NCBI GenBank assembly: GCA_037444305.1
Contig: JBBIMP010000014.1
Span: forward strand, 58,381-122,380
Direction: 5' to 3'
Length of the DNA stretch: 64,000 bases
DNA from: JBBIMP01 sp037444305
GTDB taxonomy: Bacteria > Acidobacteriota > UBA6911
In this document: positions 29,211 through 39,784 of the stretch, piece by piece
Layout: every line of letters starts with the position of its first letter
Numbering within the stretch: position 1 is the stretch's first letter
The notes under the pieces: model-generated
Told to the model about the DNA's origin: nothing
The model's input: only the letters and a program-made list of their open reading frames with translations
Databases searched by the model: none
Position numbers and translations under genes: made by a program

Positions 29211-30593
29211 ATGGTGCAAGAGAGAAGAAGTTTCTTGGGAAAAATCGGCGTTGTCCTGGTCCTGCTCGGACTTGTCGCGGTCATCGGCACAGGCATGTTT
29301 CATGCCGGGCCTGAGCCGCAGATCCGTATCTCTCCCTCTTTCCCGGCCATAGGGAAACGGACCGTGATCAAGGTGGAGGTGTCCGAGCCGTCCAGGGGGC
29401 TGAGCCATGTGCGGGTGGATTTCGTTCAGGGGGAGCGGACCGAACTGCTCGCGGAAAAGGGCTACGCGCACCGGTCGGCCCTCCAGTTCTGGGGAGCGAT
29501 AACCGCCAGGGACACGATCTCGGTGCCCGTCGGCAGGGAAACGATCCAGGGGCTGAAGACCGGCAATGCCACGATCCGGATCACGGCCGGCAGGACCGGC
29601 GGCTGGCTGCGCAGCCCCGATCCCGTAGTGGAAGCGCTGGTGCTGCCCGTTCGCTTGTCGCCGCCCTCGCTCGAGGTTCTCTCGACCAAAACTTACGTGG
29701 CCCAGGGAGGTTGTGAGGTCGTGGTCTATCGCGTGGGCGAATCCTCGCTGCGGGACGGCGTCCGTGTCGGATCGGAGTGGTTCCCAGGCTACCCGCTGCC
29801 GGGAGGCGGCAGCCGGGAGCGGTTCGCCCTCTTTGCGATTCCCTACGACGTGGGCCGGCCGGAAGTCCGCCTGGTGGCGGTGGACGGGGCGGAGAACGAG
29901 GCCCAGGCAAGTTTCGTCGACCAGTTCTTCCCCAAGCGGTTCAAGCGCGACACGATCGAGGTCTCCGACGCCTTTCTCTCAAAGGTGGTTCCCGAGATCA
30001 TGGGGGAAACCCCGGATCTGCAGGACAAGGGAAGCGACCTGGAGAACTACCTGGCCATCAACGGCGAACTACGGCGCAGACAGGACCAGCAGCTTCGCGC
30101 TCTCGGACAGGAGTCACGCGCGGAATTCCTCTGGAAACAGCCCTTTCTGTCCATCCCCAACGGCAAAGTGATGGCCGGCTTCGCCGATCACCGTAGTTAC
30201 AGGTATGGCGGCCGGCTCGTGGATGAGCAGGTGCACCTGGGCTACGACCTGGCGGTGACCCGGCGCGCCCCGGTGCCCGCGGCCAACAACGGTGTTGTCG
30301 TCATGGCCCGGTATTTCGGGATTTACGGCAACACTGTCATTCTGGATCATGGATACGGGCTGATGAGCCTCTACTCTCATCTTTCGTCGATGGCTGTGGG
30401 CGAAGGGCAGGAGGTTTCACGGGGCGACATCATCGGCCAGACGGGCGAAACGGGCCTGGCCGGCGGCGATCACCTTCACTTTTCCATGCTGCTGCGCGGC
30501 ATTCCGGTAACTCCCGTGGAGTGGTGGGATGCGCACTGGCTAGGGGATCGCATTGCGCGCAAGCTGGGGCCGGCCCTGCCGTGGGAGCGCTGA
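29211..30593 (+). CDS. M23-family metallopeptidase (LytM-like)
   Basis: 460 residues: one N-terminal transmembrane helix (IGVVLVLLGLVAVIGTGMF), a beta-rich region of about 270 residues, and a C-terminal LytM domain with zinc ligands in HLGYDLAV (HxxxD) and HLHFSMLL, with the GNTVILDHGYGLMSLYSHLS strand between. Such enzymes cleave peptide cross-links in peptidoglycan or activate amidases. The long N-terminal beta-rich region is typical of Acidobacteriota and delta-proteobacterial members. Start at ATG 29211. Confidence 0.9.
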   Translation: MVQERRSFLGKIGVVLVLLGLVAVIGTGMFHAGPEPQIRISPSFPAIGKRTVIKVEVSEPSRGLSHVRVDFVQGERTELLAEKGYAHRSALQFWGAITARDTISVPVGRETIQGLKTGNATIRITAGRTGGWLRSPDPVVEALVLPVRLSPPSLEVLSTKTYVAQGGCEVVVYRVGESSLRDGVRVGSEWFPGYPLPGGGSRERFALFAIPYDVGRPEVRLVAVDGAENEAQASFVDQFFPKRFKRDTIEVSDAFLSKVVPEIMGETPDLQDKGSDLENYLAINGELRRRQDQQLRALGQESRAEFLWKQPFLSIPNGKVMAGFADHRSYRYGGRLVDEQVHLGYDLAVTRRAPVPAANNGVVVMARYFGIYGNTVILDHGYGLMSLYSHLSSMAVGEGQEVSRGDIIGQTGETGLAGGDHLHFSMLLRGIPVTPVEWWDAHWLGDRIARKLGPALPWER

Positions 30594-30641
30594 CAGGATC
30601 TTTCGGCTGCCTCCGCGCTCCATCCCTTGCTTGGGTAGAAC

Positions 30642-31238
30642 ATGGGCATCCGCGACCATGCGTATGATCCCCTGATGAGGGCAGTCGACCGCCTTTACCT
30701 GGAACGGTGGCGGAGATGGGCCGCGACGGGTGCCGCAGGCTCGACGATTGAAATCGGCATCGGGACCGGGCTCAACTTGCGGCATTATCCGCCGGGACCG
30801 GCCGTGTATGGGGTCGACCCGGAGCCCGCGATGCTGGGGCGCGCCGCCAGGCGCTCCCGCCGGATGCGCGGCTCCAAGATCCGGTTGGCCGGTGCTGCCG
30901 CCGAAGAACTGCCGTTTCGCGAAAGCACGTTCGACTTTGCCGTAGCTACCCTCGTTTTTTGCACGGTGGCGAACCCTCGCCATGTTCTCCTGGAGTTGAA
31001 GCGAGTGCTGAAACCGGGCGCGCCGGTACGCCTGCTGGAGCACGTCCGGGCCGGGCATCCGGTTGCGGGCAAGCTCCTCGATGTGATGACACCGGCGTGG
31101 AGCTGCGTGGCCGGCGGGTGCCGTCTCAACCGGGATACCCTTGGGGAGGTCGGCAGCGCCGGCTTCGAGGTTTGCCGGGTGCAGAGTCTGCTGGGCGGCC
31201 TTCTCCTCGCGATCGAGGCCCGCGCTCCGCTCTCGTGA
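30642..31238 (+). CDS. Class I SAM-dependent methyltransferase
   Basis: 198 residues with motif I IEIGIGTGLNLRHY, the acidic motif II YGVDPEPAML, AEELPFRESTFDFAVATLV and the motif LKRVLKPGAPVRLLEHVR. It resembles methyltransferase type 11/UbiE-like proteins, close to animal METTL7-like members (phospholipid or thiol methylation). Start at ATG 30642, 48 bases after the M23 gene. The substrate cannot be read from the sequence. Confidence 0.88.
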   Translation: MGIRDHAYDPLMRAVDRLYLERWRRWAATGAAGSTIEIGIGTGLNLRHYPPGPAVYGVDPEPAMLGRAARRSRRMRGSKIRLAGAAAEELPFRESTFDFAVATLVFCTVANPRHVLLELKRVLKPGAPVRLLEHVRAGHPVAGKLLDVMTPAWSCVAGGCRLNRDTLGEVGSAGFEVCRVQSLLGGLLLAIEARAPLS

Positions 31239-31297
31239 TGGTCGGATAACGGCCTCTCGCCTGAGGTGAATACCACAGAACAGCCCAGTGCCGAGGG

Positions 31298-32461
31298 CTA
31301 CGGCTGGTTGCCCGGGCGCGCGGCGCCGAACAGCTTCTGCATCTCTTCCTCATAGATGAAGAGATTCGGCGTCCCGCCGGTATGAAGGAGCACCACCACG
31401 TCGTCTCTCTGGAAATGCCCTTTCTTGACGAGATCCGTGAGACCGGCCATCGCCTTGGCGGTGTACACGGGGTCCAGCATGAGCCCTTCCAGACGGGCCA
31501 TGGTCGCAACCGCGTCGGCGACCTCCGCGGTCATCACGCCATAGCCTTTGCCGCCGTACTCGTCGAAGACAATGATGTCCTCGGGCGCGAACTCGAACTC
31601 GAGACTCATGGCCTTCGCCGTCTGGTTGGCGATCTCCGCGACCGTGCGTTGAGCCGACTCACGGCTGTCGGGCGAGTGCCGGATGCCGATGATCTTCACG
31701 CCGGGCGCGAGCGCCTTTGCGCCGACGACGAGACCGGCCTGTGTGCTGCCGGAACCGGTGGTCATGATGATGTGAGTGACCCGCGCCTTCATCGCCGCCG
31801 CCTGGGCGTGGATCTCCTGATAAGCCCGCGCGTACGCAATGGCGCCGAGCGGCTCTGCCATCGAGCCGCCGGTGCGCGATCCGCCGACGGAGACGACGTA
31901 CGGCCGATGCCCCTTCTCTTTCTCCTGTGCGACGACAGCGTTGAGCGCCTCGCGCTGATTCTGTCCGATCTCTACGAAGCGCACATCGGCGTCGAGGATG
32001 CGGTCGAGCCACAGGTTGCCGCCGGCGGCGGGCTGCACTTCGCTTTTGGAGAGGACGAGGACGGCCCGCATGCCGAGCTTGCGCGCGCCGGCCGCCACGG
32101 AGCGCGCCCAGTTGGACTGCACGCCCGCCGACGTGATGATGACGCCGGCCTGCTGCCGCTTCGTGTCGGCCAGGATGAAGTCGAGCTTGCGTCCCTTGTT
32201 GCCGCCGAACGCGAGGCCCGTCTGATCGTCCCGCTTCACGAGCAACGTGGGACCGCCCAGCGCCGCGGTGAGCGCGGGCAGCGGCTCGAGCGGCGTCGGC
32301 AGATGGCTCATCTGCAGCGGCGCCCACTTGTCGAAGTCGAGGTCTTTGGAAGGCATCGGCGCGGGATCAGGCAATGTCGCAGCGGCCTTGGCGGGGCGAA
32401 TGGCAAGCGCGCCTCCGGCGGCGGCGCTGCCGATAAACCGACGTCTGGAAATGAAATTCAT
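31298..32461 (-). CDS. Tat-exported PLP enzyme of the D-cysteine desulfhydrase / ACC deaminase family
   Basis: 387 residues. An N-terminal twin-arginine signal (SRRRFIGSAAAGGALAI, cut near KAAA) precedes a fold-type II PLP domain: VKRDDQTGLAFGGNKGRKLD holds the Schiff-base lysine (NKGRK), TSAGVQSNWARSVAAGARKL binds cofactor, and TGSGSTQAGLVVGAKAL is the phosphate loop. The family degrades D-cysteine, 1-aminocyclopropane-1-carboxylate or L-cysteate. Cytosolic location is the rule, so an exported copy is unusual. The substrate is undecided. It is convergent with the methyltransferase. Confidence 0.85.
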   Translation of the reverse strand: MNFISRRRFIGSAAAGGALAIRPAKAAATLPDPAPMPSKDLDFDKWAPLQMSHLPTPLEPLPALTAALGGPTLLVKRDDQTGLAFGGNKGRKLDFILADTKRQQAGVIITSAGVQSNWARSVAAGARKLGMRAVLVLSKSEVQPAAGGNLWLDRILDADVRFVEIGQNQREALNAVVAQEKEKGHRPYVVSVGGSRTGGSMAEPLGAIAYARAYQEIHAQAAAMKARVTHIIMTTGSGSTQAGLVVGAKALAPGVKIIGIRHSPDSRESAQRTVAEIANQTAKAMSLEFEFAPEDIIVFDEYGGKGYGVMTAEVADAVATMARLEGLMLDPVYTAKAMAGLTDLVKKGHFQRDDVVVLLHTGGTPNLFIYEEEMQKLFGAARPGNQP

Positions 32462-32505
32462 GCGTACCCTCCCTCATGCCCGCCGGAAACATTACCGGCA
32501 GGCGT

Positions 32506-33843
32506 TTAATCCCGCGCTTGTTCGGCTCTTTTCGAGGCGTCGGTTTTCCAGGCGGCAAACCAATCGATTCGGCGCGTCAGGTACATGACCAGAGCCAGGA
32601 CGATGAACAAACCGATGCTGCCCAGCAACAACGCATAGTCCTGAAGCTGCAGAATGACATAGAGAAAGCCATAAAGAACGACGAGGATGCCGGCAATCAG
32701 GGCGGAGAGCGAGTTGCTTGACAAGAGGCTCCGCGCGTAAACCGCAATCAAGAGCACGATGCTTGCACTGGCGACGAGGTAGGCGTACCGGAAGACGATA
32801 TGTTCCGAGATCGACAGAAGCAGCGTGTAGAAGACGATCAAAGCCAGGCCGATGAGGAGGTAATTGATCGGATGCAGGACCCTGGTGCTGCGAATCTCGA
32901 TCAGGAAGAAGGCGACGAACGTCAGAACGATGAACATGATGGCATATTTTGCGGTGCGCATCGTCTTCTGATACTCGTCGATGGCCATGAGCAGCTTCAC
33001 GCCGAAAGCAGAATCCTGGATCGCATGTTCGGCGCCGATCCATTTTTGGGGGAAATTTCTGTTCAGGTGCAGAACGCGCCACTCGGCCGAAAAGCCGCTG
33101 TCATCGATCTCCCTCGATTCCGGCAGAAACTCGCCCATAAAACTGGGATTCGGCCATGAAGAAGAGACCTTGACGCGGGTTTCCTTGCCCAGGGGGATGA
33201 AGCTCAGCGTTTCGCTGCCGTTGAGATTCAAGTCCAGCGAGAAGGTATTTGCCCCCTCTCTTGCCGAGCTGCCCGGAATTTTCGCGCTGATGCCCGAGGG
33301 GAGCACGTCCGTCGATTGGATGCCGGGTTCCACGACGAGTTGGCGGTCGTTCCATTGAACCGCAGTCGTCCCTCTGATGCCTTTCATGTGAGAAATGCCT
33401 ACCCCAAGGACAGCGTCATCCCAAAGGACCTCGTCGTTGTGGACGTTGAATCCTTCGATTGTCGGAGGGGAGAACCGGCCCGATACGCGGATCCTGGCGT
33501 TGTAGAGAATGACTTCAAAAATGCCGCGATACCGGACTTCCGAGGTGAGAGAGCTCTCCATGTTGAGAACCTCGGGCAGGAAGTGCATGTGGCGGACCGT
33601 GGTTCGCGTGCGTCCCAGCTCATCCCTCTCTTCCCGCATGAACGGAACGATCAGGATCGGGCCGCCGACCGTTTGCGCATTCCCCCACTTGTCGCTGATC
33701 TCCGCTATTGCGCCGTCGCGGCGCTGCTCTCGCTCTCTGATGAGGCCTTGAATCATGAATGAGGGGGCAAGAAGCGCAAGAGCCAGAAGGCCGATCAAAA
33801 CCAGCCTGAAACCCGCCGATTCTTTCAAGTAGCTGTTGGCCAT
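32506..33843 (-). CDS. creD: Inner-membrane protein CreD
   Basis: 445 residues, close to E. coli CreD (450). An N-terminal membrane helix (LVLIGLLALALLAPSFMIQG) followed by the family motif LIREREQRRDGAIAEISDKW, a large periplasmic domain (FLPEVLNMESSLTSEVRYRG), and five C-terminal helices (KYAIMFIVLTFVAFFLIEI, ALIVFYTLLLSISEHI). Start at ATG 33843 follows AAAGGGG. In enterobacteria it belongs to the CreBC regulon and influences envelope integrity; here no creB or creC is adjacent. Confidence 0.93.
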   Translation of the reverse strand: MANSYLKESAGFRLVLIGLLALALLAPSFMIQGLIREREQRRDGAIAEISDKWGNAQTVGGPILIVPFMREERDELGRTRTTVRHMHFLPEVLNMESSLTSEVRYRGIFEVILYNARIRVSGRFSPPTIEGFNVHNDEVLWDDAVLGVGISHMKGIRGTTAVQWNDRQLVVEPGIQSTDVLPSGISAKIPGSSAREGANTFSLDLNLNGSETLSFIPLGKETRVKVSSSWPNPSFMGEFLPESREIDDSGFSAEWRVLHLNRNFPQKWIGAEHAIQDSAFGVKLLMAIDEYQKTMRTAKYAIMFIVLTFVAFFLIEIRSTRVLHPINYLLIGLALIVFYTLLLSISEHIVFRYAYLVASASIVLLIAVYARSLLSSNSLSALIAGILVVLYGFLYVILQLQDYALLLGSIGLFIVLALVMYLTRRIDWFAAWKTDASKRAEQARD

Positions 33844-34366
33844 ATCATCCGACCCCTTTCGTCGTCGATTGCTTCTTGATCGTGTCTCCGTGTCCCGCCC
33901 TGCGCATGAGACCGCGCCTCGGCATGGCAGGATTCTACACCCAGCAGACAGACTGCGAGCCGCGAATCCGCACTCTGGCGCTATGTCGCCTCGGGAGAAT
34001 CTCGGCGCCGGCAATCCCATGCCCTGCAGATTCCTGAGATTACTCTGGTGTAATGGCGGTTTTTGGTGTGGCCGGTGCTGGAATCCTGCCCGAAAACCGG
34101 GCGCAGAGCCTCCATATTGACACCCTGATTCTCATCCGATCTATTCTTGCCGTTGACTCAGCCATCCCGTGATAGAATCGCCATAATTTGGCGAAGCGGT
34201 GTGTTCAACGGTTTCTTTCCGGAGGCTCTGGATGCGTTCCGTCATGAGAGCGCCCGGCGAGAGCCTCCGGAAAGAAACTTGTTCGTTGGGCAGACCGGAG
34301 TCGCGCAAGGAACGATTGAGGCTGCCCTGTCCGGGCAGGGGGACGCCGGAGTAAAATAGTGGCCTC
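33844..34366. other. 523-base intergenic region between creD and the PIN gene
   Basis: No gene that I can support. The left half is ordinary GC-rich sequence with a possible -35 TTGACA near 34117. The right half contains GTTGACT at 34152, a 19-bp perfect inverted repeat (34211-34278) and a small hairpin CCCTG/CAGGG near 34325. The region looks like a structured or mobile-element boundary rather than simple promoter DNA. Confidence 0.5.
34211..34278. repeat. 19-bp perfect inverted repeat with 30-base loop
   Basis: The left arm GTTTCTTTCCGGAGGCTCT (34211-34229) is exactly reverse-complementary to 34260-34278. A transcript would fold into a long stable hairpin. There is no T tract, and it sits about 90 bases before the PIN gene, so it may be a MITE- or REP-type element or a regulatory hairpin. 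Confidence 0.85.
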
Positions 34367-34825
34367 ATGAAGCCGCGGATCTATCCCGACACGTCGGTTC
34401 TGGGCGGTTCGGCGGACGACGAGTTCCGCGAGCCGTCACGGCGCTTGCTTGACGCATTCCAGCGTGGCGAGCTGACCCTGGTGTTGTCGGAGCTGACGAT
34501 ACGCGAGCTCGAGGCGGCTCCGCAGGCGGTGAAAGGCGTGCTGGGGCGGATACCGACCGCCTGCATCGAGACCTTGGCGGTGTCACCTGAGGCGGAGGAT
34601 CTGGCGGCCGCCTACATTGTGGATGGCGCCATCGGGGCGCAGATGCGGGCGGATGCGTTGCACATCGCGCTCGCCACCGTGGCTCGGGTTGATGTCCTCG
34701 TGAGTTGGAACTTCAGGCACAGCGTGAATCTGAAACGAATCCACGCGTACAACGCGGTCAACCTCAAGAAAGGCTGCCCGCTGCTTGAGATCCGAAGTCC
34801 CTGGGAGGTTACAGGCGATGAGTGA
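34367..34825 (+). CDS. PIN-domain ribonuclease (VapC-like toxin)
   Basis: 152 residues with a PIN fold: first acidic motif IYPDTSVLGG, middle ELTIRELEAAP, and DALHIALATVARVDVLVSWN with the later conserved Asp and the WNFRH motif seen in VapC-type proteins of this subfamily. Such enzymes cut RNA with a metal-bound acidic cluster and act as toxins. The downstream small gene overlaps its end by eight bases, so the toxin comes first. The ribonuclease activity is inferred from the fold. Confidence 0.85.
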   Translation: MKPRIYPDTSVLGGSADDEFREPSRRLLDAFQRGELTLVLSELTIRELEAAPQAVKGVLGRIPTACIETLAVSPEAEDLAAAYIVDGAIGAQMRADALHIALATVARVDVLVSWNFRHSVNLKRIHAYNAVNLKKGCPLLEIRSPWEVTGDE

Positions 34826-35024
34826 GAGATCCTCAAAGACATTCGACTGTGTTCGAAGCATGCGCGAGGTTCGGGACAAGATCAGTGCCGAAATCGAGGG
34901 TAAGAGCTACGACGAGTTGGCCAAGTGGCTTCGAGCTCATCGGTACAAGGACCCGATCCTACGGCGGTTGGCGGAGAGGGCTGCCCAACAAGCCGCTCCA
35001 GCGGGCGGCCGGAAGTCCCCGTGA
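34818..35024 (+). CDS. Small partner protein of the PIN toxin (putative antitoxin)
   Basis: 68 residues starting at ATG 34818, overlapping the PIN gene. MREVRDKISAEIEGKSYDEL followed by AKWLRAHRYKDPILRRL is a charged helical sequence that I have the impression recurs beside PIN proteins in other genomes. No DNA-binding motif is obvious. Its coding end runs into a palindrome (34983-35092) that resembles an integron attC site. The antitoxin role is inference from context. Confidence 0.6.
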   Translation: MSERSSKTFDCVRSMREVRDKISAEIEGKSYDELAKWLRAHRYKDPILRRLAERAAQQAAPAGGRKSP

Positions 35025-35092
35025 TCGGCAGCTCTGTTCTCAAGAAGTGAGGGCGCAGTCTGGGCCGACCGCCGCTGAGCGGCACGATGGAC
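34983..35092. repeat. Imperfect palindrome resembling an integron attC site
   Basis: It begins with GCCCAAC (fits RYYYAAC), then GCCGCTCCAGCGGGCGGCC; the right arm at 35062-35083 (GCCGACCGCCGCTGAGCGGC within it) pairs with this except for one extra C, like the extrahelical bases of attC. The expected right core GTTRRRY is degenerate (GATGGAC at 35086-35092). It sits directly at the end of the PIN module, where an attC would be. Confidence 0.45.
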
Positions 35093-35128
35093 GGACGCGA
35101 AAGGACTTCAACCGGACAGGAGGACCAT

Positions 35129-35641
35129 ATGAGCCGAGCATCCCGGTGCGTCGCGGCGGTGTTGGCGTTGACCATCCTTGCCGAACCCGTCGCCCTCGCG
35201 GTCGGTTCCGAGAACGCATCGTACTTCGGCGGTACAATCACGGTATTCGGAGCTCCGAAGGACCCGGTCGAGGGGCGGCTGAACACCTCCAATGAGGAGG
35301 CGCTGGTCTTCACAGCGATCGACAAGAAGCTCGCGGGAAAGACGTTCTCGATTTCTTATGCGAGAATTCTGGACCTGGAATATGGCCGGAAGGCTGGCCG
35401 GCGCGTTGGCGCTGCAGCCGCCACCACCGTGCCGCTTGGGCCCGTCGGACTGCTGTCGCTGTTTTCGAAGAAGCGCAAGCACTTCCTGACAATCGGCTTC
35501 AGGGACGAAGCGGACAAGGATCAGGTCGCCGTGATCGAACTTGGCAAGGACATCGTGCGAACATCTCTCGCGATTGCCCAGACGCGATCCGGGAAGGACA
35601 TCGAGTACCAGGACGAGGAAGCCAGAAAGTCGGCAAAGTAG
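35129..35641 (+). CDS. Secreted small protein, conserved in Acidobacteriota-like genomes (hypothetical)
   Basis: 170 residues: signal peptide (CVAAVLALTILAEPVALAVG), then YFGGTITVFGAPKDPVEGRL, ARILDLEYGRKAGRRVGAA, a hydrophobic stretch PLGPVGLLSLFSKKRKHFLT and a C-terminal TRSGKDIEYQDEEARKSAK. I recognise the overall pattern (YGxKxGRRxG ... FSKKxKH ... YQDEEARK) from unannotated acidobacterial proteins but know of no function. ATG 35129 has an ACAGGAGG ribosome-binding site. GCCTAAC, an attC-core-like heptamer, follows 18 bases after the stop. Confidence 0.75.
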   Translation: MSRASRCVAAVLALTILAEPVALAVGSENASYFGGTITVFGAPKDPVEGRLNTSNEEALVFTAIDKKLAGKTFSISYARILDLEYGRKAGRRVGAAAATTVPLGPVGLLSLFSKKRKHFLTIGFRDEADKDQVAVIELGKDIVRTSLAIAQTRSGKDIEYQDEEARKSAK

Positions 35642-35713
35642 TCTTCGGCCGAAGGCGCCGCCTAACCCTATTCGTCAGCGCGACAAAGCCCAGGGATGGA
35701 GGCGCAAAGCGAG

Positions 35714-35947
35714 ATGCACTTCGAGGTCATTGGCGAGATCGAGGATATCGAGGTCATCGCAAAGGGACCCTCGGTCAGGGAGAAGGCCCGACTCGTCGCC
35801 CAGTATGGACATGGTCGATGGAGGAAACTGAAGGGAAGGGGTACTGTTCGCCTTGCGAGTGGCGCAATCTGCCGCGTGGAGGTACACTGGTACGAAGCCC
35901 ACGGCATTGGGCGCAGGAAGCTGAAGATTAAGCGATTCTTGGAGTAG
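35714..35947 (+). CDS. Small conserved hypothetical protein
   Basis: 77 residues, beginning MHFEVIGEIEDIEVIAKGPS, with a central basic GHGRWRKLKGRGTVRLASG and ending HWYEAHGIGRRKLKIKRFLE. ATG 35714 is chosen because GGAGG lies 11 bases upstream; an earlier ATG at 35696 is in frame. It precedes the next gene by three bases, so they form a pair. I recall similar small proteins scattered in environmental bacteria beside toxin-antitoxin genes, without a known function. Confidence 0.65.
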   Translation: MHFEVIGEIEDIEVIAKGPSVREKARLVAQYGHGRWRKLKGRGTVRLASGAICRVEVHWYEAHGIGRRKLKIKRFLE

Positions 35948-35950
35948 ACC

Positions 35951-36199
35951 ATGAGGACGGATCGGCCTCAATATGTTGTGTGCGTCCGGGTCGAGGACGC
36001 CGGAGACCTGGAGTTGCGCAAGCTCTACCGCGTGCTTCCAGACGGGGGCGCTACCGCCCGCGGGTACCTCCGGGTGGTTGACGAATCAGGGGAGGACTAT
36101 ATCTACCCAGCGGACTGGTTTGTCCCAGTTAAGATCTCCGAGGACGCGGAGGCAGCTCTTGCGGCCGCCTCACCGGCACCAACATCCGGGGCGCGCTGA
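35951..36199 (+). CDS. Small conserved hypothetical protein, partner of the preceding gene
   Basis: 82 residues with the core YVVCVRVEDAGDLELRKLYR and RVVDESGEDYIYPADWFVPV, then a low-complexity Ala/Ser tail. The order (basic GRWRKLKG protein, then this acidic one) with three bases between suggests an obligate pair such as a toxin and antitoxin. That role is a guess from size, charge and coupling only. Confidence 0.65.
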   Translation: MRTDRPQYVVCVRVEDAGDLELRKLYRVLPDGGATARGYLRVVDESGEDYIYPADWFVPVKISEDAEAALAAASPAPTSGAR

Positions 36200-36359
36200 T
36201 GGCGCGGCATGCAGCGTCCGCGCCTCAGCGCGGGCTTTGAACTAAATCGCTCCTATGGTAACTGGCGCCCTTTCGCCGGCCGCCGTTGGCTTCTCTTCTT
36301 TCTGATGGACGCAGCCCGGCGAGCCATCTTCGCCCACGATAATGAAAGGCTCCATTCCG

Positions 36360-36989
36360 AGGCAGAATGTTGGTGTGGCATCAACTTCACCTCAGAAGCG
36401 GCAAGTTTCTCGCCTGTCACCGGCAGGCGTTTGACGCCGGGAAGCTGAAGTTCCATGGAAGACCGGCGCGCTTTCGGACGGCCTCTTCGTACCGCCGGCG
36501 AGGCCGATTGGGTCGTCTACTGCAAGCCACCCCTGGGCGGCCCTGCTCCGGTGCTCGATTACCTGGGCCGCTATACGCATCGAGTCGCCATATCCAAAAA
36601 CCGTCTTGTCCGGCTTGAAAACGGCAAGGTCACCTTCCGCTGGAAGGATTATGGCCAGGGCAGCCGCTTTCAGTTGATGACCCTCGGCGCAGACGAGTTT
36701 ATTCGCCGCGTTCTCCTTCACGTCCTGCCCCCGGGGCATCATGCGCCTGCGGCACTATGGCCTCCTGAGCAACCGCGTCGAAAAGCTCGCCCTGTGCTGC
36801 AAACTGATTGCCCAGACCGAGCCCGCTGATCGCCGGCGCCAGCCATCTGCCGACTGGAAGGCGCGCTACGAAGCGCTGACCGGCGTCTCTTTGGATACCT
36901 GCCCGGCGTGTCGCCTCGGCCGCATGGTATGCGTCGAGACCCTTGCCGCGCGGGAAGATCGATCCCGCTGTAGAAATGGTGTTGCCTAG
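36360..36989 (+). pseudogene. Decayed IS91-family transposase
   Basis: Three frames each carry part of an IS91-type transposase C-terminal half: KFLACHRQAFDAGKLKFHG (from 36360), then ADWVVYCKPPLGGPAPVL and YLGRYTHRVAISKNRLVRL and VTFRWKDYGQGSRFQLMTL (36455 onwards), then after a shift near 36740 MRLRHYGLLSNRVEKLALCC and the CPACRLGRM zinc motif. At least two frameshifts and loss of the N-terminal HUH domain make it non-functional. It lies between the small-gene cluster and katG. Confidence 0.85.
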
Positions 36990-37084
36990 TGTAATATTTA
37001 ATCTCAAAGGTCCTTCTGCATGAAATGTTATGCTGTAGATCTCCGGCCCGCCTGATGGTGTGAGGGCAGGAGAGCCTTAATGAG

Positions 37085-37167
37085 TATCAACCTCATGAGC
37101 AGGCTGCGGGCGCGGCCGTTTGCGCCTACTCGGCTGCGCCTGCCGCCGCTGATGCGGGGCGTTGACT
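37085..37167. repeat. Second attC-like imperfect palindrome upstream of katG
   Basis: TATCAAC (37085-37091) opens a left arm CATGAGCAGGCTGCGGGCGC, and the right arm (37132-37160) pairs with it imperfectly with one unpaired base, ending in GCGTTGACTC. The terminal GTTGACT (37161-37167) recurs at 34152-34158. Neither core heptamer is a perfect match to the attC consensus. Confidence 0.35.
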
Positions 37168-37198
37168 CTGCAATCAACAACGTTACAGGAGGAAGAAG

Positions 37199-39394
<2,196 letters not shown>

Positions 39395-39784
39395 CGCTTA
39401 CAAGGCACGCTGACGTCAAGAGGGACCATTCTTTTTACCGCCCTCGCTGGTACGCGCCTTCGTTATTGGATTTTGACACTCTGACTTGATTTCCGTCTTC
39501 GGGTGCAGCACCAGGACGCCCTGCACCCAACATTTGTCGAGGCTCCGGCGCTGGGATCATCCCGGCGCTGCGGCCCGAAATCCGTCTGCACCCTTGGGCA
39601 GTCCACATCAAAACAATGGTCGTATTGGCGCCATCTTCCCCAGGCCCGGTTGGGGGCCGGGCAGGAATACTTCGCTCAATCCGCCGGCCAACCGTTAGAT
39701 TGGTAGCGGGGATCATTCCAACCGCCTCTTTCGGGCGCAGCCTGCGCCACTGGCGATCTCATCTTTTTTTGCCCGCGGTGTTTC
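39395..39784. other. 390-base intergenic region katG / XPB-like helicase
   Basis: No gene supported. It contains a GC-rich hairpin (GGCCCGG near 39650) and short repeats of CCCGGCGCTG type. Short open frames on both strands are low-complexity and not convincing. Confidence 0.45.

Noticed and set aside
34147..34359. Short open frames on both strands over the 19-bp inverted repeat
   Set aside because: They arise from the palindrome itself and have no ribosome-binding site.
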